In this document: one piece after another, positions 34,166 to 44,109 of the stretch
Layout: each line of letters starts with the position of its first letter
Numbering within the stretch: position 1 is the stretch's first letter
Assembly: GCA_902617825.1 (NCBI GenBank)
Contig: CACMYE010000002.1
Span: forward strand, 32,653-96,652
Origin: an uncultured Pelagibacteraceae bacterium
GTDB lineage: Bacteria > Pseudomonadota > Alphaproteobacteria > Pelagibacterales > Pelagibacteraceae
Reading direction: 5' to 3'
Length of the DNA stretch: 64,000 nt
The notes under the pieces: model-generated
Told to the model about the DNA's origin: nothing
Database searches by the model: none
Seen by the model: only the letters and a program-made list of their open reading frames with translations
Made by a program: the position numbers and the translations under genes

Positions 34166-34902
34166 TGCAGCAAATCTTAGAGAAAATTTCAAAAATTGAT
34201 GAAATCAAATCTTTGTATAAAATTAATTATGAGGAATTAAAACAGTCAAATAATTTTTGGAAAAAAACTTTAGATATTTTAAAAATAAATTACATTGCAG
34301 AAAATGTTGACAATATACCTAAAGCAGGATCAAGTATAATAGTTGCAAATCACCCATTTGGATTATTAGATGGACTAATAATTTGTTCAATAATATGTGA
34401 TATCCGAAAGGATTATAAAATTTTAATTAACGATGAAGTTTCACAAATTGACCAAATAAGAGAATACTTGTTACCAATTAAATTTTCAAAATTAACAGAA
34501 GATATTAAAAAAAATATCATTTCTAAAAAAAAAGCAATTGAGCACGTAAATTCAAATGGAATTTTAATAACCTTTCCTTCAGGAGAAGTTGCAACTTCTT
34601 CTCTAATTTTTAATGAAGCTAATGAAAGAAGATGGAAACCATTAATTGGATCTATAATTAACAAGACAAATGCTGCAATTATTCCTGTGCGTTTTTTTGG
34701 TAAAAATAGCTTATTTTTTCAGACAATAGGTTTTGTAAATAATAATTTGAGAAGAATTTTATTTATACGAGAATTATTAAATAAAAAAAATCAAACATTT
34801 AAGCTTAGTATTGGAAAAAAAATTTCATCACTAAACGAAGAAAGATTAAATAATAGACAAATAGTCGACAAACTCAGATCTATAGTTTTAAACATTAATT
34901 AG
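34165..34902 (+). CDS. olsA: Lyso-ornithine lipid O-acyltransferase OlsA
   Basis: A 245-residue PlsC-superfamily acyltransferase. The catalytic block is NHPFGLLDG, with five residues between His and Asp as in the hemolysin-like branch, and the second block is FPSGEVA. OlsA adds the second acyl chain to make ornithine lipid. It is coupled to olsB and its end overlaps the convergent glycosyltransferase by 8 bp. Acylation of glycerol-phosphate is an alternative activity of the family. Confidence 0.85.
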   Translation: MQQILEKISKIDEIKSLYKINYEELKQSNNFWKKTLDILKINYIAENVDNIPKAGSSIIVANHPFGLLDGLIICSIICDIRKDYKILINDEVSQIDQIREYLLPIKFSKLTEDIKKNIISKKKAIEHVNSNGILITFPSGEVATSSLIFNEANERRWKPLIGSIINKTNAAIIPVRFFGKNSLFFQTIGFVNNNLRRILFIRELLNKKNQTFKLSIGKKISSLNEERLNNRQIVDKLRSIVLNIN

Positions 34903-35899
34903 GGGAGATATTCTCGAAGAATATTTTAGCTGTTTCTTCCCAGCTATATTTTTTAGCAAATTCTAAACAATCTTCTCTATTAACTTTTAAAGCCTTTAGA
35001 GCAGAAGCTTTAAGATCATTATCTAAAGTATCTATGTTAGTCCCTCCTAATATATCTTTCGGGCCTGGAACAGGATAGGCAGCAACTGGTGTCCCACAAT
35101 TTAATGACTCTAGCACAACAATACCAAAAGTATCTGTTTTGCTTGGAAAAACAAAAACGTCAGAAGAAGCAAAATGAGATGCTAATTCTCCATTTGTTTT
35201 CTCACCTAAAAAAATATCTTTTGGGAACTTCTTTTTTAAATTATTTAAATCTGGTCCTTTACCAATGATAACTTTTGTACCTTCTAAATCTAAATCTAAA
35301 AAAGACTTTATATTTTTTTCAACAGCCACTCTTCCGACATAAATCCATATGGGTCTTTTGTAAGGTAAATCTCTTTTAACTGGGTTTTTAAAAGCTCCAT
35401 GATTACCACCCCTTGTCCAAGTAACCATTTTATTATTATCAACCCCTAATGCTATTAGTTCTTCTCTCATCGACTCTGTTGTGACTAAAATTCTTTCAGC
35501 TTTATTATGAAAATTACATAAAAACTTCTCTGACCATTTTGCAGGTACGATTGGCATGTAAAGTTTCATATACTTATCAAATCTAGTGTGAAAGCTAGTA
35601 GTAAATTTTAAATCATTTTTAATACAGTGCCTTCTTGCCATAAAACCTAAAGGACCTTCGGTTGCAATGTGTATTGCATCTGGTTTTATCGCATTAATTA
35701 AATTACTTACTCTTGGCCAAACATTTAATGATAATCTAATTTCATTATATTTTGGCATAGGAACAGTAAGAAATTGTTGGGGTGTGATGTACTCTATGTT
35801 GTGACCTTGGGATTTTAATATTTCTCCAGTTTGATGCAAAGTTCTAACCACACCATTCACTTGTGGATAATATGCATCTGTTACGATTAGAATTTTCAC
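34895..35899 (-). CDS. agt: Diacylglycerol glycosyltransferase, GT4 family (Agt-like)
   Basis: A 334-residue group 4 glycosyltransferase. The N-terminus DAYYPQVNGVVRTLHQTG and the C-terminal donor site FGIVVLESLNCGTPVAA are typical of enzymes that glycosylate diacylglycerol (like SqdX/Agt). It lies directly downstream of plcP with a 2-bp gap. In marine bacteria the PlcP-Agt pair turns phospholipid into diacylglycerol and then glycolipid during phosphate starvation. The exact sugar cannot be told from sequence. Confidence 0.87.
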   Translation of the reverse strand: MKILIVTDAYYPQVNGVVRTLHQTGEILKSQGHNIEYITPQQFLTVPMPKYNEIRLSLNVWPRVSNLINAIKPDAIHIATEGPLGFMARRHCIKNDLKFTTSFHTRFDKYMKLYMPIVPAKWSEKFLCNFHNKAERILVTTESMREELIALGVDNNKMVTWTRGGNHGAFKNPVKRDLPYKRPIWIYVGRVAVEKNIKSFLDLDLEGTKVIIGKGPDLNNLKKKFPKDIFLGEKTNGELASHFASSDVFVFPSKTDTFGIVVLESLNCGTPVAAYPVPGPKDILGGTNIDTLDNDLKASALKALKVNREDCLEFAKKYSWEETAKIFFENISPN

Positions 35900-35901
35900 G
35901 C

Positions 35902-36738
35902 TTAAGAAGCTTTCTTTAATTCGTCTATTTTATCTGATTTACTAATTTCTTTTTCTTTTTGTTGATCCTCTGCAACAAAATTGTTTCTTACCTTGTCCCA
36001 ATATATAATTTCAAAAGTTCCATCATATTTTTCAGCTAGTGCAGTACAAGATTCTACCCAGTCACCACAATTCAAATAATTTACACCATTAAAATTTTGG
36101 TCTTCTGCATGATGAATATGACCGCAAATTATGCCATCAAATTTTTTTCTTTTTGCATAATCCGAGACTGTTTTTTCATATTCACCTATATATTTAACTG
36201 CATTTTTAACTTTGTATTTTAAAAATTTTGCTAGAGACCAATAATTTTTTCCTCTTAGTTTTCTAAAAAAATTTATAACAATATTTAATTTAAGTAATAG
36301 TTCATATGCAATTGACCCTAACTTAGATAACCATTTTGCATATTTCATTACGCCATCCCAAGCATCACCGTGGACTACTAGATATTTTTTTCCAAGTGGT
36401 GTCTCATGAATAACTCTGTTAACTATATTGATATCTCCAAAATGCATTGGTATAAATTTTCTAAAAATCTCGTCGTGATTTCCAATTATATAAAATACTT
36501 TAGTACCGTGCCTTGCTTTTCTTAAAATTTTTTGGATTACGTCATTGTGCTGTTGAGGCCAATAAAACGTTTTCTGCATAGCCCAGACATCTATCATGTC
36601 TCCTACAAGATATAAATTTTCTGACCTTGAAAATTTAAAAAACTCTAGCAATTTGTCAGCCTGACATCCTTTAGTGCCTAAATGGACATCGGATATAAAT
36701 AAACTTTTGTAAGTTATTAAAGATTTTTTTGTTTTCAT
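35902..36738 (-). CDS. plcP: Metallophosphoesterase, phospholipase C PlcP
   Basis: A 278-residue calcineurin-like phosphoesterase (LpxH-related, COG2908 type) with full metal-site motifs: SDVHLG, GDMIDVW, IGNHDE, VHGDAWD and GHIHHAE. PlcP proteins cleave the head group from phospholipids and free phosphate-bearing parts for the cell. The agt gene just downstream supports this over LpxH. Upstream are a hairpin-forming inverted repeat and a Pho-box-like pair. The gene diverges from a diacylglycerol-kinase-like gene. Confidence 0.86.
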   Translation of the reverse strand: MKTKKSLITYKSLFISDVHLGTKGCQADKLLEFFKFSRSENLYLVGDMIDVWAMQKTFYWPQQHNDVIQKILRKARHGTKVFYIIGNHDEIFRKFIPMHFGDINIVNRVIHETPLGKKYLVVHGDAWDGVMKYAKWLSKLGSIAYELLLKLNIVINFFRKLRGKNYWSLAKFLKYKVKNAVKYIGEYEKTVSDYAKRKKFDGIICGHIHHAEDQNFNGVNYLNCGDWVESCTALAEKYDGTFEIIYWDKVRNNFVAEDQQKEKEISKSDKIDELKKAS

Positions 36739-36757
36739 ATTTTCTTGTTAAAATTAG

Positions 36758-36780
36758 TGATTCTATTATAAGTAGAATCA
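36758..36780. promoter_or_regulatory. Inverted repeat between plcP and the DAG-kinase gene
   Basis: TGATTCTA and TAGAATCA (36758-36765 and 36773-36780) form a perfect 8-bp inverted repeat with a 7-base centre. It lies 20 bp upstream of the plcP ATG, and would fall in its leader if transcription starts near the Pho-box-like pair. It may be an operator or an mRNA hairpin. Confidence 0.55.
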
Positions 36781-36802
36781 TTAATTTAATACTACATGTT
36801 AA

Positions 36803-36820
36803 TGTTACAGAATTATTAAA
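36803..36820 (-). promoter_or_regulatory. Pho-box-like pair before plcP
   Basis: Facing plcP are TTTAATA (36814-36820) and TGTAACA (36803-36809), 11 bp apart with spacer ATTC. The pair ends one base before the ATG of the divergent gene at 36822, the same arrangement seen at phnX. Confidence 0.45.
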
Positions 36821-36821
36821 T

Positions 36822-37712
36822 ATGAAATTTTGCCTTATATATAATAAGAAATCAGCAGGTGGAAAAAAGTCAAAATTTATTAAAAAAATAGTTGATGAAA
36901 TATCAAATCACCACAAAGTTGATTTATTTGAAACATCAAATGAGTCTGAAGCCTCTCAAATAATAAAAAACTTTGAGATGAATAACTACGATAGATTGTT
37001 AGTTGCTGGCGGAGATGGCTCTGTTTCTTTCGCAATTAATGAATTAATAAAAAATAATTTCAAACTCCCCGAGAATTTTGCAATTGGATATATTCCAGCT
37101 GGTACGGCTAATATTTTGCAAGCAGAATTAGGTATGACTAAAAATGTAAAACATATAGCTAATACGCTTACTTCAGATAATTATGATAAAACATGTTTGG
37201 TTAAAATTAATGACAAGCATTTTATTTTAATGGCAGGTATTGGATGGGACGCTCAAATTGTTAATTCTATTGACTCTTATTTAAAGAAAATTCTAGGTAA
37301 AGTTATTTTTGGTATCAAAGGTTTCCAAAAATTTTTATCGATGAATAATAAAAAAATTAAAGTGTCGATAGATAAAGAAGATATATTTGCTGATTGGGTG
37401 CTATGCTCAAATAGTAAATACTATGCTGGACACCATAAAATTACAGACACACATATATTTGATAAAAAATTTACTACCTATATTTTTAAGGATCTAAAAA
37501 GATATAAATTGCTTTATTATATCTATTTAATAGCTGTATATGGAAATTTGGATAAATCTAAATCAGTGATTACTATACATGTAAATGAAATTAAATTTGA
37601 TGGTTTGGGCAATAATATACCTGTGCAAATTGATGGTGATAATTTCGGTGAGCACAAAAAAATAGTTGTTTCGTCTTCAAAACAAGAATTTAATATCCTA
37701 AAAGCAGCTTAA
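36822..37712 (+). CDS. Diacylglycerol/sphingosine kinase-family lipid kinase
   Basis: A 296-residue member of the DAGK/YegS family with GGDGSVSFAIN (nucleotide loop, about residue 61) and PAGTANILQAELG after it. I place the start at the ATG at 36822, because the peptide KFCLIYNKKSAGGKK matches the usual N-terminus; a longer frame from 36729 would overlap plcP. It may re-phosphorylate diacylglycerol released by PlcP, returning lipid to phospholipid synthesis when phosphate is available. Substrate is inferred. Confidence 0.83.
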   Translation: MKFCLIYNKKSAGGKKSKFIKKIVDEISNHHKVDLFETSNESEASQIIKNFEMNNYDRLLVAGGDGSVSFAINELIKNNFKLPENFAIGYIPAGTANILQAELGMTKNVKHIANTLTSDNYDKTCLVKINDKHFILMAGIGWDAQIVNSIDSYLKKILGKVIFGIKGFQKFLSMNNKKIKVSIDKEDIFADWVLCSNSKYYAGHHKITDTHIFDKKFTTYIFKDLKRYKLLYYIYLIAVYGNLDKSKSVITIHVNEIKFDGLGNNIPVQIDGDNFGEHKKIVVSSSKQEFNILKAA

Positions 37713-37781
37713 ATATTTCATTTACTTGATTTTGATATTTTGCAATAATAAGTTATTAAACTCATACAATTGGAGGTTGAG

Positions 37782-37991
37782 ATGAAAAAAAAACTTAAAA
37801 ACTTTGCAAAAAAGAAACAAAAAATTAGTAAATCAATTAATAAGTTCAAAAATAAGATAAATTTAAAAGAAAAAAAATTATCTAAAATTAATATAAAAAT
37901 TGCAAGTTTAGAAAAAAAAGTTGCTGAAAAAAAAGCAAAAAAAATAGCTAGGAAACAAGCTAGTGAAAGCCCAGCATCTGTAAATAATTAA
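37782..37991 (+). CDS. Small Lys-rich coiled-coil protein
   Basis: A 69-residue, strongly basic protein made almost wholly of Lys, Ile, Leu, Asn and Ala. It has heptad-like spacing suggesting a coiled coil (about residues 5-60). GGAGG lies 5 bases before the ATG at 37782, one of the best ribosome-binding sites in the window, which argues for real translation. A 12-bp stem-loop follows the stop. It could bind nucleic acid, but no family is recognised. Confidence 0.65.
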   Translation: MKKKLKNFAKKKQKISKSINKFKNKINLKEKKLSKINIKIASLEKKVAEKKAKKIARKQASESPASVNN

Positions 37992-38005
37992 TATCTAAAT
38001 TCGTC

Positions 38006-38037
38006 TTTCTCTCTTCTCAATTATAAGAAGAGAGAAA
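38006..38037. terminator. Stem-loop after the small basic gene
   Basis: A perfect 12-bp stem (arm TTTCTCTCTTCT, 38006-38017 with 38026-38037) and 8-base loop begins 14 bp after the stop at 37991. There is only a weak T-run behind it on the plus strand, so termination or mRNA-end protection are both possible. The following 38038-38161 holds nothing clear. Confidence 0.6.
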
Positions 38038-38161
38038 TTAGTTGATTAACAAAATTTAAATTAAATAGAGGAAGAAAATGTTTTTAACGATAAATTTTGT
38101 AAACAACTTTTAAGTAAATTTAATTACAAAAATATTTATCTAATATTACAATTCAGTTAAT

Positions 38162-39367
38162 TTAACGAACTCTTCCATAAATATCTTGATATCTAACAAT
38201 ATCAGTTTCCTTCAAAATTGAGCCAACTTGAGCTTCAACAATTTTAACAGGTTTTTTTCCTAGATTTTGAACTCTATGAATGGCTTCTAATGGAATGAAT
38301 ATGTGTTCACCAGGTTTTTTAATTATAATATCTTTATTGAGAGTTATTCTAGCATTTCCTTGTGTAACTAACCAATGTTCAGCTCTATGATGATGTTTCT
38401 GTAAACTTAATATTCCTTTTGGTTTAACAAATAATTCTTTAATCAAGAACTCTTTACCATTGAATAAGTTTGTATATTTCCCCCAGGGACGATGGAAAAT
38501 ATTTTTTTTCTTAACTAATTTGTTTTTATTTTTGTTATACATCTTTAATATTTCTTTCCAGCTTCCAAGATCTGACCAAGGGATATCTAATTTAATTGCA
38601 TTGATTTGTTTTGTTTTTTCTAAAATTACATAATCAAAAGATTTAGCAGAGGCTTTTATAAATGAAGCTTTGTTTAAATAGTAAGTATTAGCTTTATACT
38701 TTGCTTTATTAACTGAATTTAAACAATTTCTGTAAATACTTGGATTATATTTTTTAAAGTTATTAATTATTGAATCTTTTCGAAGAAAAAACATTCCTGA
38801 ATTCCAATAACCTTTTTGTTTAATTACTTGTTTTGCTCTACTTTCTTTAGGTTTTTCTATGAATTTTTTTACTTTATTAATATTTCCTTTAATTTTTTTG
38901 GTTACAAAATATCCATATTCACTTGATGGTGAGGTTGGTTTAATTCCAAATATGAAAATATTTTGGTCAGTTAATTTTGTCTTATTTTTGTTAATGGCTT
39001 TATTAAAAACGCTCATCTTTTCAATCAAATGGTCTGCTGTAAAAAACATTAACGGTTGATTGTTAGGAATATCTTTTATTAAAGCAGTGCTTAAAATAGC
39101 AGGAGCTGTATTTCTTTTTGCAGGTTCTAAAACAATTTTATATTTTTTAATTTTATTTTTTTTAAGATGTTTTTTTACATCTTTTAAATATTTCTTATTA
39201 GTGCTGATAATTGGTGCATCATAAATTGATGCTTTTGTTCTCTCTAATGTTTTACCAAGTAGTGTCCAATTACCAAAATCAATAAACTGTTTTGCTTGAT
39301 GATTTTTAGAATTTGGCCAAAGTCGAGTTCCAGCACCTCCACATAAAATGACTGGACGAATTTTCAT
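38162..39367 (-). CDS. manC: Mannose-1-phosphate guanylyltransferase
   Basis: A 401-residue enzyme with the nucleotidyltransferase motif ILCGGAGTRLWP at residues 6-17 and a C-terminal cupin region (RPWGKYTNL, then LSLQKHHHRAEHWLV) like mannose-6-phosphate isomerase. It makes GDP-mannose and may also interconvert mannose- and fructose-6-phosphate. It is shorter than the usual 460-480 residues, mostly by trimmed loops, with both domains recognisable. It abuts ilvD and precedes no other sugar genes. Confidence 0.88.
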   Translation of the reverse strand: MKIRPVILCGGAGTRLWPNSKNHQAKQFIDFGNWTLLGKTLERTKASIYDAPIISTNKKYLKDVKKHLKKNKIKKYKIVLEPAKRNTAPAILSTALIKDIPNNQPLMFFTADHLIEKMSVFNKAINKNKTKLTDQNIFIFGIKPTSPSSEYGYFVTKKIKGNINKVKKFIEKPKESRAKQVIKQKGYWNSGMFFLRKDSIINNFKKYNPSIYRNCLNSVNKAKYKANTYYLNKASFIKASAKSFDYVILEKTKQINAIKLDIPWSDLGSWKEILKMYNKNKNKLVKKKNIFHRPWGKYTNLFNGKEFLIKELFVKPKGILSLQKHHHRAEHWLVTQGNARITLNKDIIIKKPGEHIFIPLEAIHRVQNLGKKPVKIVEAQVGSILKETDIVRYQDIYGRVR

Positions 39368-41085
39368 TAAATTTCTGAATAATCCTTAACTTCTTTTTTC
39401 TTACCTGGGTGTGTTGGTGCTCCTAAAAACGCTGGACCAACTGTTTGTGCATATTTCCATAAAGTACCAGATCCAAAATCAGATTTTCTAGCTATCCATT
39501 TTCTTTTTCTAGAAGCTAATTCTTTTTTAGAAAGTCTGACATTGATAGTTCCTTTTTTGGCATCGATATCAATGATATCTCCATTACGTAAAAGGCCTAT
39601 AGGACCTCCTAGGGCAGCCTCAGGACCCACATGACCCACACAGAAGCCTCTGGTAGCTCCAGAGAACCTTCCATCAGTTATAAGAGCTACTTTCTCCCCT
39701 TTTCCCTGTCCATAAATTGCACCTGTTGTAGATAGCATTTCTCTCATGCCAGGACCACCTACTGGTCCTTCGTATCTAATTATAATTACATCACCATCAT
39801 TATACTTTTTGCTTTGAACTGCTTTCATTGCACTTTCTTCATTGTCAAAGCATCTTGCTTTTCCAGTGAATTGTAATTTTGCTAATCCTGCAACTTTTAC
39901 TATCGCTCCATCTGGAGCTAAGTTTCCTTTTAAACCAACAACCCCTCCTGTAGGTGATAATGGATCTTTATAAGATCTCATTACTTTTTGTTTAGGATTA
40001 AATTTAATATTTTTTAAATTTTCTTTCATTGTTTTTCCAGTAACAGTCATACAGTCACCATGAATGTAACCACCTTCATATAAAGTTTTTAATAACATAG
40101 GAACACCTCCTGCTAACCACATATCTTTTGCAACGTATTTTCCACCTGGTTTTAAATCAGCTAGATACGGAGTTCTTTTAAAAATTTTAGCAACATCCAT
40201 TAAATCAAATTTTATTCCTGCTTCATTTGCAATTGCTGGTAAGTGTAATCCAGCATTAGTAGAGCCCCCTGTTGCAGCAACTATTGTTGCAGCATTTTCT
40301 AAAGCTTTTCTAGTTACAATATCTCTTGGCTTAATTTGTTTTTTTAAAAGTTGCATAACCATTTTGCCACTTTCTTTTGCATACTTATCTCTTGCTTCGT
40401 ATGGAGCTGGAGTACCTGCTGAATATGGTAATGCTAATCCAATAGCCTCAGATACACAGGCCATAGTATTTGCAGTAAATTGGCCTCCACAAGCACCTGC
40501 ACTAGGACAAGCAACTAATTCTAATTTTCTAAGTTCTGCAGATGACATTTTACCGGATGAATGTTTTCCAACAGCTTCAAATACATCTACTACAGTTACA
40601 TCTTTACCTTTGTATCTTCCTGGGAGAATTGAACCTCCATATATGAATACACTTGGAACATTTAATCTAACCATCGACATCATTAAGCCTGGTAAAGATT
40701 TATCACAACCTGCAATACCAACTAATGCATCATAACAATGTCCTCTGACTGTTAACTCTGCTGAGTCTGCAATTACTTCCCTTGAAATTAAAGAAGATTT
40801 CATTCCTTCGTGACCCATAGCAATTCCATCAGTAACAGTGATGGTACAAAATTCTCTTGGGGTTCCTCCATTTGATCTAACACCTTTTTTAACAGATTGA
40901 GCTTGTCTCATTAAAGCAATGTTACATGGAGCGGCTTCATTCCATGTAGAAACTACACCAATAAAGGGTTTTGCAACATCTTTCTCAGTTTCACCCATAG
41001 CATAATAAAATGATCTATGTGGAGCTCTATCTGCTCCTAATGATGTATGTCTGCTTGGAAGTTTCTTCTTGTTAAATTTTGCCAT
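39367..41085 (-). CDS. ilvD: Dihydroxy-acid dehydratase IlvD
   Basis: A 572-residue iron-sulfur enzyme of valine/isoleucine synthesis. The cluster cysteines lie in [11 protein letters not shown] (about residue 123) and [16 protein letters not shown] (about 190-205). The C-terminal [19 protein letters not shown] is conserved. It converts dihydroxy acids to keto acids. It overlaps valS by one base, and coupling to valyl-tRNA synthetase is metabolically sensible. Confidence 0.96.
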   Translation of the reverse strand: MAKFNKKKLPSRHTSLGADRAPHRSFYYAMGETEKDVAKPFIGVVSTWNEAAPCNIALMRQAQSVKKGVRSNGGTPREFCTITVTDGIAMGHEGMKSSLISREVIADSAELTVRGHCYDALVGIAGCDKSLPGLMMSMVRLNVPSVFIYGGSILPGRYKGKDVTVVDVFEAVGKHSSGKMSSAELRKLELVACPSAGACGGQFTANTMACVSEAIGLALPYSAGTPAPYEARDKYAKESGKMVMQLLKKQIKPRDIVTRKALENAATIVAATGGSTNAGLHLPAIANEAGIKFDLMDVAKIFKRTPYLADLKPGGKYVAKDMWLAGGVPMLLKTLYEGGYIHGDCMTVTGKTMKENLKNIKFNPKQKVMRSYKDPLSPTGGVVGLKGNLAPDGAIVKVAGLAKLQFTGKARCFDNEESAMKAVQSKKYNDGDVIIIRYEGPVGGPGMREMLSTTGAIYGQGKGEKVALITDGRFSGATRGFCVGHVGPEAALGGPIGLLRNGDIIDIDAKKGTINVRLSKKELASRKRKWIARKSDFGSGTLWKYAQTVGPAFLGAPTHPGKKKEVKDYSEI

Positions 41086-43712
41086 TATATACCCCTTATT
41101 GTTATTGATATCTTATCAACATCGTTCTTTAAATTATTATAATTAGTTTTTTCTTGTTCAACAATCTCTTTTGGTGCCCTATCTACAAAACTTTTATTTT
41201 CTAGTCTTTGAGATATCTTATGCATCTCTTGTTCTAATCGTTCTTGTTTACTAGTTAAATTTTCCTTTATTAATTTTAAATCAACATCTTTATCAAAATA
41301 GATCTTAAATAAATCACCTGAAACAACCATTGTCGCAGCTGGTTTATCTAAATCATCATTAAAGATATTGTTTATTCGACCTAATTTTTTAAGAATTATT
41401 TCATTTGAACTAATAAATTGCTTTTGATCTTTGTTTATATTGTTAATTGAAATGTCTATAAATGAACCAGGACTTACATTTAGCTCATTTTTAAAGGATC
41501 TTAACTCAGATATTATATTAATTATATTTTCTACCTGATCTGTATGTGAATCTTTAGTTGATTTTGCAGATATCCAATTTTTGAACATTAGAAAGTCATT
41601 GCCCTTATTATCAAATTTATTTTTGAGCCAAATTTCTTCAGTAACAAAAGGGATAAATGGATGTAATAAAACTAATATTTGCTTGAATACATAGGCTGAA
41701 ACTTTTTTAACCTCTTCTTTAGCGTCCTCATCATCTGAAAAAAGAATTGTTTTAGAAAGCTCTAGGTACCAATCACAATAAGAATGCCAAGTAAATTGAT
41801 AAGCATTTTTTGCAGCTTCATCAAATCGATAATCTTCTAAGTTTTTAACAATTTTATTTGTAGTCTCAGCTAACTCAGAATATATCCATTTATTAATATT
41901 AACTTTTAACTCTGGTATTTGATCTGTATTTTTAAAATCACACTCATTGGTAATTAAAAAGTTATTAGCATTCCATAATTTATTTAAAAAATTTCTATAA
42001 CCTTTAACTCTATCCTCTGAAAGTTTAACATCAGTTCCAGGTGAAGCCATTGAAAGAAGCGTAAATCTTAAAGCGTCAGCACTATATTTTTCAATTAAAT
42101 CTAAAGGATCAATAACATTTCCTTTTGATTTAGACATTTTTTGTCCTTTTTCATCTCTAACTAAAGCATGAACATAAATATCTTTAAAAGGTTCTTTGTT
42201 TAAAAATTCAGTTCCAAACATAATCATTCTTGCAACCCAAAAGAAAATAATATCAAAGCCTGTTACTAAAACCGATGTTGGATAAAACTTCTCAACAAAT
42301 TTTTTGTCATCAGGCCATCCAAGTGTTGCAAATGGCCAAAGGCCAGAAGAAAACCATGTATCTAAAACATCAGGATCTCTATTTAATTCTACATCTTTAC
42401 CATAATGTTTATTAGCTAATTGTTTTGCTTCATCTTCGTTGTAAGCAACAAAAATTTTATCATCAGGGCCATACCATGCAGGTATTTGATGTCCCCACCA
42501 CAACTGCCTTGATATACACCAAGGCTCTATATTGTTCATCCATTGAAAATAAGTTTTTGACCAATTCTCAGGAAAGAAATTTGTTTTTTTAGAATTTACA
42601 ACTTCTTTTGCTTTAACTGATAATTTACCTGCATCAGCAAACCATTGTTCTGTTAAAAAAGGTTCAATGATTGAATTGGATCTATCTCCGTAAGGAACTT
42701 TATTTTTAATGTTCTCTTCTTTTACAAAAAATTCTTTATCTTTAAGCTCTTTTAAAATTTGTTTTCTTGCTTCAACCCTATCAAGACCTATGTAATGTTT
42801 TGGAGCGTTTTCATTTATTTTTCCTGCTTCAGTAAAAATATTTATAATTTCAAGATTGTTTCTTTGACCTACATCATAATCATTAAAGTCATGTGCTGGT
42901 GTTATTTTTAATGCACCAGTTCCTTGTTCAGGATCTGCATAATCATCTTCTATAATTTTTATTTTTCTTCCAACAATTGGGATAGTGACAGTTTTACCAA
43001 CATAGGATTTAAAACGCTCATCTTTTGGATTTACAGCTATTGCTGTATCACCCAACATTGTTTCAGGTCTTGTGGTTGCGATTGTTATAAATTGATCCGT
43101 TCCATCAATTGGATATTTAATATAATAAATTTTTGAATTTACTTCTCTTTGATCAACTTCTAAATCTGAAATGGCTGTTTTTAAAACGGTATCCCAATTT
43201 ACTAATTTTTTATCCTTATAAATTAAACCTTTATTATATAGATCAACAAAAACCTTTATTACTGATTTTGATAAATTTTCATCCATCGTGAAAGCATTTC
43301 TTGACCAATCACAAGAACAACCAAGTTTTTTTAACTGATTAATAATAATATCGCCGTATTGCTCTTTCCACTCCCAAACTTTTTTAATGAATTTTTCTCG
43401 ACCAATTTCATTTTTATCAATTTTTTCAGAAGTAAGTTTTTTTTCAACAAGAGCTTGCGTAGCAATACCTGCATGGTCTGTTCCTGGTTGCCATAAAGTT
43501 TCGTAATTATTCATACGGTGATAACGAACCAATAAATCTTGAATAGAATTATTCAGAGCATGGCCCATATGAAGACTGCCAGTTACATTTGGAGGAGGTA
43601 TTACTATAGAAAATTTTTTAGAATTTTCTTTAGGTTTAAAAAGACCATTTTTTTCCCAATAAGAATAAATTCTATCTTCAACATCAGAATGTATATATTT
43701 ATCGTTACTCAT
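41085..43712 (-). CDS. valS: Valyl-tRNA synthetase
   Basis: An 875-residue class I aminoacyl-tRNA synthetase. The HIGH-type motif is in [16 protein letters not shown] (about residue 40) and KMSKS in [16 protein letters not shown] (about 525). An editing domain lies between them, and the C-terminal coiled coil (about 810-875) is typical for ValRS. Catalyses charging of tRNA-Val. Two tRNA genes lie upstream on the opposite strand. Confidence 0.96.
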   Translation of the reverse strand: MSNDKYIHSDVEDRIYSYWEKNGLFKPKENSKKFSIVIPPPNVTGSLHMGHALNNSIQDLLVRYHRMNNYETLWQPGTDHAGIATQALVEKKLTSEKIDKNEIGREKFIKKVWEWKEQYGDIIINQLKKLGCSCDWSRNAFTMDENLSKSVIKVFVDLYNKGLIYKDKKLVNWDTVLKTAISDLEVDQREVNSKIYYIKYPIDGTDQFITIATTRPETMLGDTAIAVNPKDERFKSYVGKTVTIPIVGRKIKIIEDDYADPEQGTGALKITPAHDFNDYDVGQRNNLEIINIFTEAGKINENAPKHYIGLDRVEARKQILKELKDKEFFVKEENIKNKVPYGDRSNSIIEPFLTEQWFADAGKLSVKAKEVVNSKKTNFFPENWSKTYFQWMNNIEPWCISRQLWWGHQIPAWYGPDDKIFVAYNEDEAKQLANKHYGKDVELNRDPDVLDTWFSSGLWPFATLGWPDDKKFVEKFYPTSVLVTGFDIIFFWVARMIMFGTEFLNKEPFKDIYVHALVRDEKGQKMSKSKGNVIDPLDLIEKYSADALRFTLLSMASPGTDVKLSEDRVKGYRNFLNKLWNANNFLITNECDFKNTDQIPELKVNINKWIYSELAETTNKIVKNLEDYRFDEAAKNAYQFTWHSYCDWYLELSKTILFSDDEDAKEEVKKVSAYVFKQILVLLHPFIPFVTEEIWLKNKFDNKGNDFLMFKNWISAKSTKDSHTDQVENIINIISELRSFKNELNVSPGSFIDISINNINKDQKQFISSNEIILKKLGRINNIFNDDLDKPAATMVVSGDLFKIYFDKDVDLKLIKENLTSKQERLEQEMHKISQRLENKSFVDRAPKEIVEQEKTNYNNLKNDVDKISITIRGI

Positions 43713-43837
43713 GGATTTTAAAGTTTATAATTTAATAATCCAAATTAACAATAATCAAATTCTATCGTTATTTAATAGACTAATGAAAAATATTTAATAT
43801 AAAAAGGCATCTGTAGCTATAAGTCAAAAAATAAGAT

Positions 43838-43911
43838 GGCAACGTGGCGGAATGGTTACGCAGAGGATTGCAAATCCTTGTATCCCGGTTCGATTCCGGG
43901 CGTTGCCTCCA
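43838..43911 (+). tRNA. tRNA-Cys (GCA)
   Basis: A 74-base cloverleaf. The acceptor stem pairs GGCAACG with CGTTGCC, the anticodon loop in GGATTGCAAATCC gives GCA, and the T arm carries GGTTCGATTCC. The 3' CCA is encoded. It is followed 49 bp later by tRNA-Asn, probably on the same transcript. Confidence 0.96.
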
Positions 43912-43960
43912 AAATAGATCTTGTTTTAGTTATAAAAAAAAGTAAGTTGCTTTTTTACAT

Positions 43961-44036
43961 TCCTCGGTAGCTCAGTTGGTAGAGCAGTTGACTGTTAATC
44001 AATTGGTCGCAGGTTCGAGTCCTGCCCGAGGAGCCA
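43961..44036 (+). tRNA. tRNA-Asn (GTT)
   Basis: A 76-base cloverleaf with acceptor stem TCCTCGG/CCGAGGA, D arm GCTCAGTTGGTAGAGC, anticodon GTT in GACTGTTAATC, T-loop GGTTCGAGTCC and encoded CCA. Confidence 0.97.
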
Positions 44037-44109
44037 AAAAAGTTTCATATTTACAAATATAAAATAAAAAATTATAAGATTTATTTACGGGTCTTAACTA
44101 AATTTTAAT

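Noticed and set aside
38078..38113. 11-codon frame with an AGAGGAAG-like ribosome-binding site
   Set aside because: Too short to support as a gene and there is no downstream gene on that strand for it to act as a leader of; manC is convergent.
40364..40735. Antisense frame of 123 codons inside ilvD
   Set aside because: It is opposite the conserved iron-sulfur region of ilvD and has no start signal or recognisable domain.
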